Below, in pieces: positions 32,046-40,423 of a stretch of 64,000 bases of DNA; the stretch's first letter is position 1; each line of letters starts with the position of its first letter. This DNA comes from Bacteroidota bacterium. Lineage in GTDB: Bacteria > Bacteroidota > Bacteroidia > Chitinophagales > Saprospiraceae. The position numbers and the translations under genes are program-made. The stretch lies in assembly GCA_963169455.1 (NCBI GenBank), contig CAUJDW010000103.1, positions 124,001 to 188,000 of the forward strand. The letters are read 5' to 3'. Below the pieces are notes generated by a model. It did not search any database. It was not told the origin of the DNA and worked only from the letters and a program-made list of their open reading frames with translations.

Positions 32046-32783
32046 GTGAACATCGCAGCAGATATCGGCAACACCCGCGTTAAGTTCGGCGTTTTCAAAG
32101 AAGGCGCCCTACTGTACCAGGAAACCCGGGAAAAGGGCGAAGAGGAATATTTATTGGAAATAGCAACCAACCATAAGGCGAAAAATATCATCTTATCCAG
32201 TGTGGCGGGAAGTGTCGGGGAAGCGCTGCAAAGAGAATTGAGCCAGCGGTTTTTCTACCTTGAACTCGACGCCCATACGCCTCTGCCCATCCGAAACCTT
32301 TACGAAACACCCGAAACGCTGGGGAAAGACCGCCTGGCGGCGGTGGTAGGCGCCTTTGGGCTTTTCCCCGGGGCCAACTGCCTGGTGGTGGACGCGGGCA
32401 CGTGCATCACCTATGACCTGCTGCGCGCCGACGGCGCTTATGTGGGAGGCAACATCAGCCCGGGCATCAACATGCGGCTGCAGGCCATGCATGCTTTCAC
32501 TGCCCGCCTGCCGTTGGTGGCCGCCGGGCCGATGGATGCCGGATGGGTGGGAAAGAGCACGGAAACAGCCCTGCGCTATGGCGCTCAGGCAGGGGCAGTA
32601 GCCGAAGCGGAAGGTTTTATTCGCCACTTTCGCACAACATTCGGGGCGATTAAAGTGCTTTTCACAGGCGGAGATGCGGATTTTTTTGCAAAAAATGTGA
32701 AAAGCGAGATATTTGTGAATCACAATTTAGTCCTCCTGGGGCTAGATCAAATCCTGAACTATAATGTCAAGCGTTTGGAGTAG
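32046..32783 (+). CDS. coaX: Type III pantothenate kinase
   Basis: This 245-residue enzyme phosphorylates pantothenate in the first step of coenzyme A synthesis. It starts at GTG 32046, two bases after the purH stop, giving MNIAADIGNTRVKFGVF, where DIGNTRVK is the N-terminal nucleotide-binding motif. Other family hallmarks are TLGKDRLAAVVGA, VVDAGTCITYDLL and GGNISPGINMRLQAMHAFTA, and the C-terminal VLFTGGDADFF. It lacks the motifs of type I/II kinases. It overlaps the next gene by 20 bases, so purH, coaX, the barrel protein and the TPR protein form one tight operon. Confidence 0.95.
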   Translation: MNIAADIGNTRVKFGVFKEGALLYQETREKGEEEYLLEIATNHKAKNIILSSVAGSVGEALQRELSQRFFYLELDAHTPLPIRNLYETPETLGKDRLAAVVGAFGLFPGANCLVVDAGTCITYDLLRADGAYVGGNISPGINMRLQAMHAFTARLPLVAAGPMDAGWVGKSTETALRYGAQAGAVAEAEGFIRHFRTTFGAIKVLFTGGDADFFAKNVKSEIFVNHNLVLLGLDQILNYNVKRLE

Positions 32784-34116
32784 AATTGTTGTAATGGCGG
32801 GCCTATGCCTTTGCGCAGCGGCCCTGCCGGGGCAAAACGCTGTGATCAACCCCAAAATCAACTCTCCATATTCCCGCTTCGGGCTGGGCAATTTATCGGA
32901 TCAGTATTTCGCCGGCCCCGGCGGCATGGCGGGCATGAGCGCTGCTTTTCACGACCCTTACCACCTCAACATACTCAACCCGGCATCGCTGACCCAGTTG
33001 CAGTCCACAGCTTTCGAAGTGGGGTTGTACAGCCAGTATTCCGGGCTTAAGGCAGAAGATGCATCGGAAGGCGTCTGGAGCGGCAACCTGCAGTACATGG
33101 CCCTGGGTTTTCCGCTGATCAACCCGATCAACGAAACGCTCGACCGGCGCCGGTCGCCGGTCAGGCTGGGCATGGCTTTCGCCCTGCAGCCCTACAGCGT
33201 GGTCGGCTACAACATCGAAGCTTCCGCTGAGCAGCCCGGCCTGGGCCGGACGACCAACTACCTTAAAGGCACGGGCGGCACATACAACCTTAGCTGGAGC
33301 AACGCCATCAGCTACAAGGGCCTGTCGGCCGGGGCCACTTTCGGTTACCTCTTCGGCCAGCTGACCAACAGCCGGCGCGTGGAATTCGACAGCCTGGATG
33401 ACGCTTTCGTTACGGAATTTCTCGATGATATCAGCCTCAGCGGCTTTTTCTGGCGCTTCGGCATGCAGTACACCCATGATTTCAAAAAGCGGAACGCCAG
33501 CGGCGAGCGGGAAGCTACCGGGCGGCGTTTCATCATTGGGGCGCATGGCAGTTCAACCAACAGCTTCAATACGAAATCCAGCCGCTTCGCCGAGCGGTAC
33601 AGCTATACCTACGGAACACAGGACACCATCCTGGATGGGTCGATCGTGGAACAGGAGGGCGCCCTTCCTTCCACCCTTTCAATAGGCCTGGCCTATGAGC
33701 GCCGCAATAAATTCAGGGCCGGCGCAGAGTTTGAGATACAGAACTGGAGCCAGTACGTCAATGAGGCCAAGCCCGAAGACGGCCTGGCCGACAGCTGGCG
33801 GGGCATGGTTGCTGTGGAGTTCATCCCGGATTATGTGTCATACAACAACTATTTCGAACGGGTGCGCTACCGCATCGGGGCCTTTTACGGGCTGGACCCC
33901 CGCAGCTTTGAGGGCGAGCAGCTCCGGAAATACGGGATCACGGCAGGCCTGGGCTTCCCCCTCATCCTGCCGCGCCAGCGGATTTCCTTCGTCAACCTGG
34001 CGCTGGAAGCCGGGCAGTTCGGCCTGGCTGATACTTTACGGGAAAACTACGTCAAAATGACGTTGGGATTTACATTAAACGATAACACTTGGTTTTTCAA
34101 ACGAAAATTTAATTAA
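32764..34116 (+). CDS. Outer-membrane beta-barrel protein in the coaX operon
   Basis: This 450-residue protein has a signal peptide (about 1-23, ending ALPGQ). The mature part has many alternating hydrophobic strands with Tyr/Phe/Trp girdles and Gly turns (GLYSQYSGL, ATFGYLFGQ, WRFGMQYTHDF, AYERRNKFRAGAEFE), ending in MTLGFTLNDNTWFFKRKFN, an aromatic barrel end. It resembles the FadL/PorV-like barrels that follow coaX in Bacteroidota, to my knowledge often without assigned function. It starts inside the coaX gene (20-base overlap), which implies coupled translation. NSPYSRFGLGNLS near the mature N-terminus is typical of this group. Transport or assembly at the outer membrane is the likely role. 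Confidence 0.8.
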   Translation: MSSVWSRIVVMAGLCLCAAALPGQNAVINPKINSPYSRFGLGNLSDQYFAGPGGMAGMSAAFHDPYHLNILNPASLTQLQSTAFEVGLYSQYSGLKAEDASEGVWSGNLQYMALGFPLINPINETLDRRRSPVRLGMAFALQPYSVVGYNIEASAEQPGLGRTTNYLKGTGGTYNLSWSNAISYKGLSAGATFGYLFGQLTNSRRVEFDSLDDAFVTEFLDDISLSGFFWRFGMQYTHDFKKRNASGEREATGRRFIIGAHGSSTNSFNTKSSRFAERYSYTYGTQDTILDGSIVEQEGALPSTLSIGLAYERRNKFRAGAEFEIQNWSQYVNEAKPEDGLADSWRGMVAVEFIPDYVSYNNYFERVRYRIGAFYGLDPRSFEGEQLRKYGITAGLGFPLILPRQRISFVNLALEAGQFGLADTLRENYVKMTLGFTLNDNTWFFKRKFN

Positions 34117-34118
34117 TC

Positions 34119-35543
34119 ATGAAAGGATTTCGCATCTCGCTCATCGCCTTAACCCTGGCCGGCCTGTTCGCCAGCTCTTCCGCGGCCCAGGAAAGGGACC
34201 CTTGTGCGACCTGGAATAATTCGCCCAAAAAAGAGGAAGCTGAGAACGCCCACGTGTTGTACCGCGGGGTAGTAAAAGGCAAAGACCTGGCCGAGCTGGA
34301 AAAAATGAGCCAGCAGGAATTCGACCTGGCCTACACCAACTGGAAAAAAGCTTACGACATTGCTCCGGCTGCCGACGGGCAGCGCCCTTCGCACTACGTC
34401 GATGGCCGCGACCTGCTGAAAGTGAAGTACAACAAGGCCACTGATGCAGCGGAGAAAAAAGAACTGGCAGACTTCATCCTTCGCCTTTACGACGAGCAGA
34501 TGCAGTGTTATCAAAACGAGGGCTTCCTGCTGGGCCGCAGAGGTTTCGACATGTTCTATATGCCGGAATTCGGCTACAGCCAGGAAACCTACAACATCCT
34601 GAAACAGGGCCTGGAAAAAGCGGGCAACCAGGCGGAATACATCGTCATGGAGCCTCTGTCCCAGATTCTGGTTTACTTCTTCAAAAACCAGATCGTCAGC
34701 CAGAAGGAGACCCAGGATGTGTACAACAAAATGACCGAGATCGTCGATTTCAATATCGAAAAGAACGAGCGTTACGGCAAGTACTACGAGGATATGAAAC
34801 TCCGCATGGCCAGCCACTTCAAGGAAATTGAAGACGACGTCTTCGACTGCACTTATTTCAAAACCAAGCTTCTGCCGGAGTACGAGGCCAACCCCAACGA
34901 CCTGAAAATCGTTCAGTACACCTACGTCAAGCTCAAACAGCAGGGCTGCGATACGACTGAAGCGATCATGCAGGAATTGAAGGGCAAATACGAAGTGATC
35001 GCCAAGTCGATCAATGACTCCCTGGAACTGGTCCGCCGCCAGCAGAACCCCTGCTACGACGCAGCTCAGCTTCAGCAGGAAGGCAACTACTCCCGCGCCC
35101 TGGACCGCTATGAGGAATGCCTGCGCCAGACCGATGACCCGGAGTCCAAGGCCCAGGTGTACTATAGCATCGCTTCCATCCGGTTGTACCGCATGAGCCA
35201 GGAAAGCGCCGCGATTTCCGCCGCCCGCCAGGCCGCCGCCCTCAAGTCGGGATGGGGCCGCCCCTATATCATCATCGGCGACGCCTACGCCAAGCTCGGC
35301 CGCGACTGCGGCGACGACTGGACCACCCGCCTGGCCGTCCTCGCCGCCATGGATAAATACAGCTACGCCAAAGCCATCGACTCCGACCCCGAAGTGGTTG
35401 GCGACGCCAACCGGCGCCTCGGCCAATACCGCGATGCGATGCCCGACCGCCAGGAAGGCTTCATGCGCGGCATCAAAGAGGGCCAGAGCCTGACCGTGGG
35501 CTGCGGCATCGGCGAAACGGTCAAAGTGCGCTTTAAGGAATAA
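34119..35543 (+). CDS. Exported TPR-repeat protein
   Basis: This 474-residue protein has a signal peptide (1-23, ending SSSAAQ) and begins 2 bases after the barrel gene stop. It is mostly helical, with TPR-like helices in the second half (YDAAQLQQEGNYSRALDRYE; AAALKSGWGRPYIIIGDAYAKL). Several Cys residues (Cys at DPCATW, MQCYQNE, FDCTYF, QGCDTT, NPCYDAAQ, EECLRQ, RDCGDD and VGCGIG) fit an oxidising periplasm. It is probably a scaffold protein in the periplasm working with the preceding barrel protein. In other Bacteroidota a TPR protein at this place in the coaX cluster is common. It is followed by a terminator shared with nadE. Confidence 0.8.
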   Translation: MKGFRISLIALTLAGLFASSSAAQERDPCATWNNSPKKEEAENAHVLYRGVVKGKDLAELEKMSQQEFDLAYTNWKKAYDIAPAADGQRPSHYVDGRDLLKVKYNKATDAAEKKELADFILRLYDEQMQCYQNEGFLLGRRGFDMFYMPEFGYSQETYNILKQGLEKAGNQAEYIVMEPLSQILVYFFKNQIVSQKETQDVYNKMTEIVDFNIEKNERYGKYYEDMKLRMASHFKEIEDDVFDCTYFKTKLLPEYEANPNDLKIVQYTYVKLKQQGCDTTEAIMQELKGKYEVIAKSINDSLELVRRQQNPCYDAAQLQQEGNYSRALDRYEECLRQTDDPESKAQVYYSIASIRLYRMSQESAAISAARQAAALKSGWGRPYIIIGDAYAKLGRDCGDDWTTRLAVLAAMDKYSYAKAIDSDPEVVGDANRRLGQYRDAMPDRQEGFMRGIKEGQSLTVGCGIGETVKVRFKE

Positions 35544-35569
35544 GGCAGGCCCTCACAGGTAGGGTAAAT

Positions 35570-35611
35570 AAAAATGCGTGGGTGGAATGCAATATCCATC
35601 CACGCATTTTT
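35570..35611. terminator. Bidirectional terminator between the TPR gene and nadE
   Basis: A 17-base stem (35570-35586 and 35595-35611) has one G-T pair, an 8-base loop, an A-run on the left and a T-run on the right. The core is AATGCGTGG. It separates the convergent TPR gene and nadE and can act on both strands. Confidence 0.8.
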
Positions 35612-35631
35612 TTCGTAACCCCCTCTCCCAA

Positions 35632-37269
35632 TCATGCCAGATACTTGCCCACGATCGGCATCCTCCGCCCCATGCCGAAGGCTTTTTCCGACACCCGCAG
35701 CACCGGGGCCATCTGATAGCGCTTGAATTCGTTGATGTTGACCAGGCGCAGTACGCGGCGCACCAGCTTTTCGTCGTATCCGCGCCCGATGATGTCCTGC
35801 GGGCTGAAGCGGCCTTCGATGTATTCGAACAGGATCTCATCGAGGATCTCATACTCGGGCAGGCTGTCGCTGTCTTTCTGGTTGGGGCGCAGCTCGGCGG
35901 AAGGAGGCTTGCTCAGGATGTTTTCCGGGATCACTTCGCCGTCCTTGTTCATGTAGCGCGCAAGGGCGAACACCTCCGTTTTGTAAAGGTCGCCGATAAC
36001 CGAAAGCCCGCCGCACATATCGCCGTAGAGGGTGCCATAGCCTACGGCAACCTCGCTTTTGTTGGAAGTGTTGAGCAGGATGTTGCCGAACTTGTTGGAC
36101 AAGGCCATCAGGAGGTTGCCGCGGGCGCGGGCCTGCAGGTTTTCTTCGGCAATATTGAAAGGCTGGGCCCAGAAGTGGGGCTTCAGGGCTTCGAGATAAG
36201 ACTGGTAAATGCCCTCGATGGGGATGATGTCGTACTGCGTGCCCAGGTTCTCCGCCAGCTGCCGGGCATCGTGGATGGAATGATCGGAGGAGAACTGCGA
36301 CGGCATCAGCACCACCCGAACATTGTCGGGCCCGAGGGCGCGGGCGGCCAGCACCGCCACCACGGCCGAGTCGATCCCCCCCGACAGGCCGAGGATGGCC
36401 CGCCGGAGGCCGAGTTTGCGAAAATAGTCGCGTATGCCGAGCAGCAGCGCGTCGTGGATCAGGGTTATTTTTTCCTTGGGCTGCTCATTGTCGCGGCCGC
36501 CTTTTATTACTTCCTCCAGTTCATAGGTTCGGATGCACTCCTCGAAGTAGGGCAGCTCGTCGAACACGCCGCCATCGGGCGACACCACCAGAGAGCCGCC
36601 GTCGAAGATCAGCTCCGTTTGTGCGCCGCAGTGGTTAACGTAGAACATGGGGATGCCGTAGCGCCGCACATTGGCCTTTACCGTGTGGATGCGCGTTAGC
36701 GCCTGTTTGTAACTAAAGGGAGAAGCCGAGAGGTTGAGGATGAAATCCGGCTTCTGCGGCATCATCTCATCCAGCGGGCAAATGGTGTAGAGCGGGTTTT
36801 CGTTGCCGATGTTCCAGATGTCTTCGCAAACCGTCAGGGCGATGCGCTGGCCTTTGTAGTCCACTGTCCGCCAGTCGTTGGCCGGCTCGAAATAGCGGTA
36901 CTCGTCAAAGATGTCGTATGTGGGCAGCAGGGTTTTGTGCTGCATTTGCTGCACTTTGCCCTCGGCCAGGAAGTAGGCCGTATTGTAGAGGTCTTTTCCT
37001 TCTACGACCGGGTTTTTGGTCGGCGAGCCCACCACGATGGCGATGCCCCGGGCGGCCTTCGCCAGTTCCTGCACCGAGTGCTCAGCCAGTTCGATGAAAT
37101 CTTCGAACTCCAGGAAGTCGCGCGTAGGGTAGCCCACGGTGGCCAGTTCGCTGAAGCAGACGATATCGGCGCCCTGGCCTTTGGCGGTTTCCACCGCCTG
37201 CAGCATCTTGCTGAGGTTGCCTTCGAAATTGCCGATGTGGAAGTTGAGTTGGGCAATGGCTATTTTCAT
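35632..37269 (-). CDS. nadE: Glutamine-dependent NAD+ synthetase
   Basis: This 545-residue enzyme amidates nicotinic acid adenine dinucleotide to NAD using glutamine. The start is ATG 37269 (MKIAIAQLNFHIGNFEGN); open reading continues upstream but is not protein-like. The N-terminal nitrilase-type domain (residues 1 to about 270) supplies ammonia: catalytic Glu in CFSELATVGYPTRD, Lys in HKTLLPTYD and Cys in ALTVCEDIWN. The C-terminal synthetase domain has the ATP motif GLSGGIDSAVVAVLAARALG, then TSNKSEVAVGYGTLYGD and KPPSAELRPNQKDSDSLPEY. The TATCTTTG promoter box lies 29 bases upstream. Confidence 0.96.
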   Translation of the reverse strand: MKIAIAQLNFHIGNFEGNLSKMLQAVETAKGQGADIVCFSELATVGYPTRDFLEFEDFIELAEHSVQELAKAARGIAIVVGSPTKNPVVEGKDLYNTAYFLAEGKVQQMQHKTLLPTYDIFDEYRYFEPANDWRTVDYKGQRIALTVCEDIWNIGNENPLYTICPLDEMMPQKPDFILNLSASPFSYKQALTRIHTVKANVRRYGIPMFYVNHCGAQTELIFDGGSLVVSPDGGVFDELPYFEECIRTYELEEVIKGGRDNEQPKEKITLIHDALLLGIRDYFRKLGLRRAILGLSGGIDSAVVAVLAARALGPDNVRVVLMPSQFSSDHSIHDARQLAENLGTQYDIIPIEGIYQSYLEALKPHFWAQPFNIAEENLQARARGNLLMALSNKFGNILLNTSNKSEVAVGYGTLYGDMCGGLSVIGDLYKTEVFALARYMNKDGEVIPENILSKPPSAELRPNQKDSDSLPEYEILDEILFEYIEGRFSPQDIIGRGYDEKLVRRVLRLVNINEFKRYQMAPVLRVSEKAFGMGRRMPIVGKYLA

Positions 37270-37297
37270 GAGGGTGGTTGTGATTCCTGTGTGAGAA

Positions 37298-37305
37298 CAA
37301 AGATA
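37298..37305 (-). promoter_or_regulatory. -7 box TATCTTTG for nadE
   Basis: On the minus strand TATCTTTG is an exact TAnnTTTG match, 29 bases before the nadE ATG at 37269. The -33 position has only CTG 20 bases upstream. Confidence 0.55.
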
Positions 37306-37418
37306 TGAAAGGCTTGGTTTGGGAACAGGCCCTGGGGTGCAATTTCCCATTGCGCACCGGTTAAGCCCAGCTTCGGGAGTTTGCCCTTTGAGTGAGAATG
37401 TTGTATTTTTCAATCAAG

Positions 37419-37447
37419 TTTGGTTCAGAAAATAAAAATTTGGTTCA
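37419..37447 (+). promoter_or_regulatory. Two TTTGGTTCA direct repeats before the broken antitoxin gene
   Basis: TTTGGTTCA occurs at 37419-37427 and again at 37439-37447, starting 20 bases apart (about two helical turns) and ending 2 bases before the ATG at 37450. Ribbon-helix-helix antitoxins commonly bind such paired sites to repress their own operon, so this is probably a remnant operator. Confidence 0.4.
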
Positions 37448-37449
37448 AA

Positions 37450-37629
37450 ATGAAATCCATCACTATACACAACCTCGATGGCCACCTGGCCGCCCTGATC
37501 GCGTGGAAAGCGTAGGAAGAGGGGGTTAGTATGAATAAATTAATCAAGCGCATCCTGGCGCAGGCATTGGGGTTGTCCCCTCAGCCGGAAGAGAACCGAA
37601 AAGCGGAATTTATCCAAGGGTTCCGGGCC
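37450..37629 (+). pseudogene. Ribbon-helix-helix antitoxin broken by an in-frame TAG (toxin missing)
   Basis: Translation from ATG 37450 gives MKSITIHNLDGHLAALIAWKA, then TAG at 37513-37515, and continues in the same frame as EEGVSMNKLIKRILAQALG followed by LSPQPEENRKAEFIQGFRA. Joined, this is a typical FitA/CopG-like RHH antitoxin: an N-terminal strand K-x-I-T-I-x-N-L-D, two helices and an I-K-R-I-L-x-x-A-L-G-L ending. A single C-to-T change of CAG to TAG explains the stop. Translation could restart at ATG 37531, but that would lack the DNA-binding strand. No PIN or other toxin gene follows; the dnaX promoter begins 60 bases later. The remnant suggests a decayed toxin-antitoxin module. Confidence 0.7.
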
Positions 37630-37687
37630 CGAGATTGTAGCGGGAAATCTCCTGAATATTGCTACTGCCTACCCCACCGATTTTTCG

Positions 37688-37695
37688 TATCTTTG
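37688..37695 (+). promoter_or_regulatory. -7 box TATCTTTG for dnaX
   Basis: TATCTTTG is an exact TAnnTTTG match, 68 bases before the dnaX ATG. TTG occurs 26 bases upstream (37659-37661), further than the usual 19-21. Confidence 0.5.
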
Positions 37696-37762
37696 AATGC
37701 ACTGATTCACCCAGGCCCTCGGGCCCTTTCGCAGAAAGGCCCCGAGGGCGCAGCCATTAACA

Positions 37763-39490
37763 ATGAGCAATTTCGTAGTATCAGCACGGAAATACCGCCC
37801 CAGCCGCTTCGAGGATGTCGTAGGGCAGCAGCACGTATCCCAGACCCTGAAGAACGCCCTGCAGAGCGATCACCTGGCGCACGCCTTCCTGTTCTGCGGG
37901 CCGCGCGGGGTGGGTAAAACGACCTGCGCCCGCATCCTGGCCAAGGTGCTGAACTGCCAGAACACGACCCCTGATTTCGAGGCCTGCAACGAATGCGACT
38001 CCTGCAGAGCTTTCAACGCCAACGCCTCCTTCAATATCACCGAGCTGGACGCCGCCTCCAACAACAGCGTCGAACACATCCGCGCCCTGATCGAGCAGGT
38101 GCGCTTCCAGCCCCAGCAGGGCAGGTACAAGGTGTTCATCATCGACGAGGTGCACATGCTTTCGCAGCAGGCCTTCAACGCCTTCCTGAAAACCCTGGAG
38201 GAGCCGCCGCCCTATGCCATTTTCATCCTGGCCACCACGGAGAAGCACAAGATCATTCCCACGATTTTGTCGCGCTGCCAGATATTCGACTTCCGCCGCA
38301 TTCAGGTATCCGATATGGTCAAACACCTGGAGGGCATCTGCGCGCAGGAGGGCATCGAGGCGGATAAGGATGCCCTGCACATCATCGGGCAGAAGGCCGA
38401 CGGCGCCCTGCGCGACGCCCTGTCCATCTTCGACCGCATCGTGGCCTTTTCCGGTAAAAGGATTACCTACGAGGATGTGATCAACAACCTCAATATCCTG
38501 GACTACGACGTCTTCTTCCAGATGGTGGACGCCCTGTTGCTGGAAGACGCTGCAAAGGTGCTGCTGATATTTGACGACGTCCTGCGCCGCGGTTTCGAGC
38601 CCGATCTGTTCATCAACGGCCTGGCCGAACACCTGCGCAACCTCCTCGTATGTAAGGATGAAGTGACGCTTCAGCTCCTGGAAGTGAGCGAGGGCTTGCG
38701 CGAGCGCTATCTGAAGCAGGCGCAGTTGGCGCCTTCACGGCTCCTGCTCACCGCCCTCAACCTGGCCAACGACTGCGACGTCGCCTATAAGCTGGCGCGC
38801 AACAAACGCCTGCATGTAGAGATGGCCCTGCTGAAAATGGCCTATATCAACCGCGCTTTTCAGCTTGCGGAAAACGGGGCGCCCAATCCCGCACCGGAAA
38901 AAAAAACGCCTGAACTGAGGGAAGAGCCCGCCCCCCCGCCCGCTCCGGAATCGGAAAGAAACGAACCGGAAACCGGCGGGGCTGAGCCTCCGCCTCCCGC
39001 ACCACAACCGCCGCCGCCTACGGCCGGGAAAGCGGGCAAACACCTCGCACCACGCCTCGATATTAACGCCCTGCTGGAGGAGGTGAAAGCCGAAGCAGCT
39101 CAAAATGAAGAACCGGACGCGCAGGAATTGAGCCTGGGCCAGGTGCAGGCTGCCTGGGAAGAATATACCGAAGCCCTGGATCAGGAAACCGTTAAAGGCA
39201 TCCTCCGCAATGCGGATCTCGTGCTGGAGGGGGAAAAACTGTTGGTAAAGGTGAGTTCTCCCCTGGCGGAAAATACCATCCGCCAGGAAAGCGGGCTCAT
39301 GGAACATCTCCGTTCAAAATTGAACAGGCCGCAGCTCGGCCTTTTCATAGAAATTGACAAAAGCAAAACCCCTGAAACGCCCAGGCCCAAACGCATCCAC
39401 AGCAGCAAGGAAAAATACCTGGCCATGCGGGAATCCAACCCCCTCATTCAGGAATTGCAAAAACGCTTTGACCTTCGGCCGGATGAGTAA
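37763..39490 (+). CDS. dnaX: DNA polymerase III subunit gamma/tau
   Basis: This 575-residue AAA+ subunit of the clamp loader places the sliding clamp on DNA during replication. It opens MSNFVVSARKYRPSRFEDVV, typical of DnaX. Walker A is GPRGVGKT (residues 46-53); the zinc module has Cys65, Cys75, Cys78 and Cys81 (NCQN... ACNECDSC); Walker B and sensor 1 are VFIIDEVHML and FILATTEKHKI. After about residue 365 comes a Pro/Glu-rich linker and a C-terminal tau-like domain that interacts with the polymerase and helicase in other species. No slippery frameshift site was looked for in detail. It is monocistronic, with its own promoter box 68 bases upstream. Confidence 0.96.
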   Translation: MSNFVVSARKYRPSRFEDVVGQQHVSQTLKNALQSDHLAHAFLFCGPRGVGKTTCARILAKVLNCQNTTPDFEACNECDSCRAFNANASFNITELDAASNNSVEHIRALIEQVRFQPQQGRYKVFIIDEVHMLSQQAFNAFLKTLEEPPPYAIFILATTEKHKIIPTILSRCQIFDFRRIQVSDMVKHLEGICAQEGIEADKDALHIIGQKADGALRDALSIFDRIVAFSGKRITYEDVINNLNILDYDVFFQMVDALLLEDAAKVLLIFDDVLRRGFEPDLFINGLAEHLRNLLVCKDEVTLQLLEVSEGLRERYLKQAQLAPSRLLLTALNLANDCDVAYKLARNKRLHVEMALLKMAYINRAFQLAENGAPNPAPEKKTPELREEPAPPPAPESERNEPETGGAEPPPPAPQPPPPTAGKAGKHLAPRLDINALLEEVKAEAAQNEEPDAQELSLGQVQAAWEEYTEALDQETVKGILRNADLVLEGEKLLVKVSSPLAENTIRQESGLMEHLRSKLNRPQLGLFIEIDKSKTPETPRPKRIHSSKEKYLAMRESNPLIQELQKRFDLRPDE

Positions 39491-39616
39491 GAAGCCGAGG
39501 CGGCGCCCCAGGGGAAAGTGTCGCAACAGGACAGTTTGTTTCGCTGTTTTTGACAAAGCCGAACCACTTGTGCGTTTTGCTGTTTCCTCATAAAATGCCC
39601 TGTTAACATAAAAACT

Positions 39617-40312
39617 ATGGACCACAAGCCGCTCTGGTATCTGGAAAACATCGATGTGACCGGACTTTTTTGCCCGAAGAAGGTCGGGCGGGGAGACATG
39701 GAAGAGCATGCGCACAAACACTACAAAAAAGGCGAATACATCTACCTGCCCGAAGAATATGCCGACAAGGTTTTTTTTCTGACAGAAGGCCGGGTGAAGA
39801 TCGGCACTTACGGTGATTCCGGCAAGGAGATTACCAAGGCCATACTTGGCCCCGGCGAGGTGTTCGGCGAACTGTCCCTGATCGGCGAGGAAAGGCGGCG
39901 GGATTTTGCCCATGCCATGGAGGATACGGTGGCCTGTGTGATGTCGGTGCAGGATATGAAAAACATGATGCGAGACCACAGCGCCATCGGGCTGTTCCTG
40001 ATGAAGGTCATGGGCTCCCGCATGCTGGAGATGGAGCAGCGCCTGGAGTCGCTCGTATTCAAAGACTCCCGCACCAGAATTGTTGAGTTTCTTATAGAAC
40101 TGGGTGAAAAGAAAGGCCAGCGCGTCGGCTACGAAATGCTGGTCCGCAGATTCCTGACCCACCAGGAAATTGCCAACCTCACGGCCACCTCCCGCCAGAC
40201 CGTAACGACCATTCTCAACGAACTGCGCAACGACAACATCATCACCTTCAACCGCAAACGCCTGCTAATCCGGGACATGGGCCGGCTAAGGGATTCCATC
40301 CCCTTGCGCTAG
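39617..40312 (+). CDS. Crp/Fnr-family transcriptional regulator
   Basis: This 231-residue cytoplasmic regulator has an N-terminal cyclic-nucleotide-binding-type barrel (residues about 8-130: YKKGEYIYLPEEYADKVFFL, VFGELSLIGEERRRDF) and a long dimer helix. The C-terminal winged helix (about 150-228) shows FLTHQEIANLTATSRQTVTT followed by ILNELRNDNII, the Crp/Fnr helix-turn-helix. The cAMP-binding motif is only partly kept (GELSLIGEERRRDFAHA lacks the exact R-S/T-A of CRP), and the Fnr iron-sulfur Cys set is absent, so the ligand is unknown. It starts at ATG 39617, 126 bases after dnaX. Its last codons lie inside a repeated sequence. Confidence 0.88.
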   Translation: MDHKPLWYLENIDVTGLFCPKKVGRGDMEEHAHKHYKKGEYIYLPEEYADKVFFLTEGRVKIGTYGDSGKEITKAILGPGEVFGELSLIGEERRRDFAHAMEDTVACVMSVQDMKNMMRDHSAIGLFLMKVMGSRMLEMEQRLESLVFKDSRTRIVEFLIELGEKKGQRVGYEMLVRRFLTHQEIANLTATSRQTVTTILNELRNDNIITFNRKRLLIRDMGRLRDSIPLR

Positions 40313-40342
40313 GGATTCCATCCCTTAAGGGATGGAATCCCT
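40289..40342. repeat. Three copies of AGGGATTCCATCCC at the 3' end of the Crp/Fnr gene
   Basis: The 14-mer AGGGATTCCATCCC occurs directly at 40289-40302 (coding for the end of the regulator) and at 40311-40324, and inverted at 40329-40342. The last two form a perfect 32-base palindrome (40311-40342) that can act as a terminator-like hairpin. The first copy suggests a local duplication that captured the last codons and the stop. Confidence 0.75.
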
Positions 40343-40423
40343 TAGGGTGCAGCGCCAGCCATTAAGCCATTCAACATCCGATTATCCCCCCACATTTCGT
40401 ATCTTCCCCCGAAAAAGCCCGTC

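Noticed and set aside
37531-37917. 128-codon frame starting at the second ATG of the antitoxin remnant
   Set aside because: It is the antitoxin tail running into dnaX in another frame; the C-terminal part is not protein-like.
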